Below, piece after piece: positions 34,420-35,911 of a stretch of DNA of 35,911 nt (positions within the stretch are counted from its first letter, which is position 1; every line of letters starts with the position of its first letter). The position numbers and the translations under genes were made by a program. The stretch comes from an uncultured Bacteroides sp. GTDB taxonomy: Bacteria > Bacteroidota > Bacteroidia > Bacteroidales > Bacteroidaceae. Location: NCBI GenBank assembly GCA_949288585.1, contig CASEKR010000035.1:1-35911 (forward strand), given 5' to 3'. Under the pieces are notes generated by a model. That model was given only the letters and a program-made list of their open reading frames with translations, was not told the DNA's origin and made no database searches.

Positions 34420-35911
34420 ATGACTGTACGCCGCTTGCTACATATCGCCCCCTGCCTGTTGCTCCTCCTGCTGCCCGCCTTTCTGTGTGCCTGCACGGAA
34501 GAGGAGGCCGTCGCCTGCCGCCCCGGCCCGCACGCTGACGGTGGACCTTGGCATCGCCCTGACCCGCGCCGCCCAAGGCGAAGATATCGGCGACGACAGC
34601 CAGCCCCACGACCTCCAGCTCTGGATTTTCGACCAATCTAGCAAGCTCTTGGACTACGCCGAGATAACCGACGCAAATGACCTCTTCTTCTCCGGCTCCG
34701 ATATCCTGGGCGAAATGGTGAACACCATCCAGCGCATCATTGAAGTGGAGGGCACCGTCACCGCCCTCAACGTCCATGTTGTGCTGAACGGCTTGAACTC
34801 CGGCCTGAAATTAGGCGAAACTTCTACGCCCGAGCAGATAAGAACCGCCACGTTCTCTCTGCCCCCAGATCTTTCCACATGGGGCGGCGACAACCAGGTG
34901 CCCATCTATGGCACAGCAAATCTCCCCGTGGACGGTTACCAAAAGAACTACTCCCTGACCGTCGAGGCCAAACGCGCCGTGGGCAAGCTGGAACTGCTCT
35001 TCACGAAGGACAGCGAGTCTGGTTATTTGAAGATAAATAGCGTCAAGCTGGAGCAAATGCCCGATAAAACTTATTTGGATTTGGAAGAACCAGCAGAAGA
35101 TATTTCTTATGTCGAGAATCAGCAAAATATCATGGAGCAGGGCGATGGTGTTGAAATAAAAACCGCATTGCCTGCTGATGTCTTGATAGGAAACTTTAGT
35201 GGCTATGAGACGACGAATTTCACTTCTCTTACTTTGGTTTCGGATTATTGGTTGGAAAATACAAAAGGAGGGACGTGGAGTGAGACAAGTAGTCAGAAAG
35301 ACTATACTTATCCTTACGAGGATGTATCGGTAGGAATAACGGATGAGAACCAACGCTATAAGATGACTGTGCTTTTCCAGACACTTCCGGATGGGACTCA
35401 AAAAGAGCAAGTAGTTTATCTGCCTGCGATGGAACGTAATACATGGACGAAGATCTTCGCCCGAGTCAAGAGCAACGGCTACGAACTGCAACTGAACGTG
35501 TTGCCGTGGGAACTGGAAGAAATCAATGTGGATTTTACGGACAACCTGAGCTATACCAGTGCCGGGTGGGACGAAGAGACCATTCTTGGCTACCTGGACG
35601 AAGCGGAAACCCGCGTGCACCTCAACCCCTATAAGACAGCCGAATTGCGCTTCACCATACAGTCGCCTGCGACAGCCACCTGGCGCGCCCAGTTGGTGGG
35701 GGCTGACATCAACGCTTTCGAGTTCGTGGATGCCCATTCAGGCAATGCCTGCGATGCGGAAGGCAATCCCAAAGAGCAAGTGATTAAAATCAAGGTAGCC
35801 GAACCGGAGAGCGATGCAAGTTTTGAAGTGCAGTTGGCAGTCTTCGCCACCATTGGCGGCAAGGACTATGAATTGGACTTGACGAATCCGGGGAGTACTC
35901 CCATACAGCCA
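34420..35911 (+). pseudogene. Fimbrillin-like lipoprotein, frameshifted near its start and cut by the window end
   Basis: The ATG at 34420 opens a lipoprotein signal peptide with lipobox LCAC (Cys25) and TEEEAVACRP. This frame then loses sense, while the +1 frame from about 34526 reads ARTLTVDLGIALTRAAQGEDIGDDSQPHDL and stays open to the window end (462 codons). Removing one C from CCCC at 34521-34524 would join both frames, so a one-base insertion or a sequencing error is likely. The second frame shows fimbrial features (LQLWIFDQSSKLL, YELQLNVLPWELEEINVDFTD), fitting a minor or tip subunit. The C-terminus is missing from view. The middle (about 35030-35440) is AT-rich, unlike both ends. Confidence 0.8.

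Overview
The window is chromosomal DNA of a fairly GC-rich member of the Bacteroidales, most likely Bacteroidaceae. The basis is a SusC/SusD outer-membrane uptake pair, a type III glutamine synthetase, a fused SecDF, LL-diaminopimelate aminotransferase, an Mfa-type fimbrial operon, and repeated promoter elements of the Bacteroides type (TAnnTTTG at -7, TTTG at -33). The genus is inference; no rRNA or other marker gene is present.

Layout. (1) 1-5080, minus strand: a TonB-dependent SusC-like transporter followed by a SusD-like lipoprotein that runs off the left edge. The SusC frame is broken near 3270, and a palindromic element lies between the two genes. (2) 5505-21832: a nitrogen-assimilation and amino-acid island, mostly plus strand: gltB, gltD, asnB, dapF, dapL, then an outer-membrane porin-like protein, P-II and AmtB, then the type III glutamine synthetase. 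A divergent HU-like gene and a ~600-base gene-poor gap sit between amtB and the glutamine synthetase. (3) 21858-27929: convergent terminators, then minus-strand secDF and an operon of two rhomboid proteases and a membrane-anchored endonuclease/exonuclease/phosphatase-family protein. (4) 28046-28500: a canonical HU gene with its own promoter and terminator. (5) 28734-35911: an Mfa-type fimbrial operon: DUF3575 protein, DUF3868/OmpA-like protein, a large fimbrillin, an FimB/Mfa2-type anchor lipoprotein, and a frameshifted, right-truncated fimbrillin-like lipoprotein.

How the genes work together. AmtB admits ammonium under P-II control and the porin-like protein may serve the outer membrane. Glutamine synthetase makes glutamine and GltBD turns it into glutamate. 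AsnB uses glutamine amide nitrogen, and DapL uses glutamate to make LL-diaminopimelate, which DapF epimerises for peptidoglycan and lysine. The fimbrial genes encode a surface appendage built from lipoprotein precursors.

The least ordinary feature is a set of large palindromic intergenic elements: two near-identical direct copies flanking asnB, a nested palindrome between dapF and dapL, a very long symmetric palindrome between two fimbrial genes, and a short palindromic motif shared by the susC-susD gap and the region before the fimbrial operon. Two of these families share an exact 15-base core. I did not find a clearly new multi-gene system; these elements, the mosaic fimbrillin genes and the two frameshifts are the best leads.
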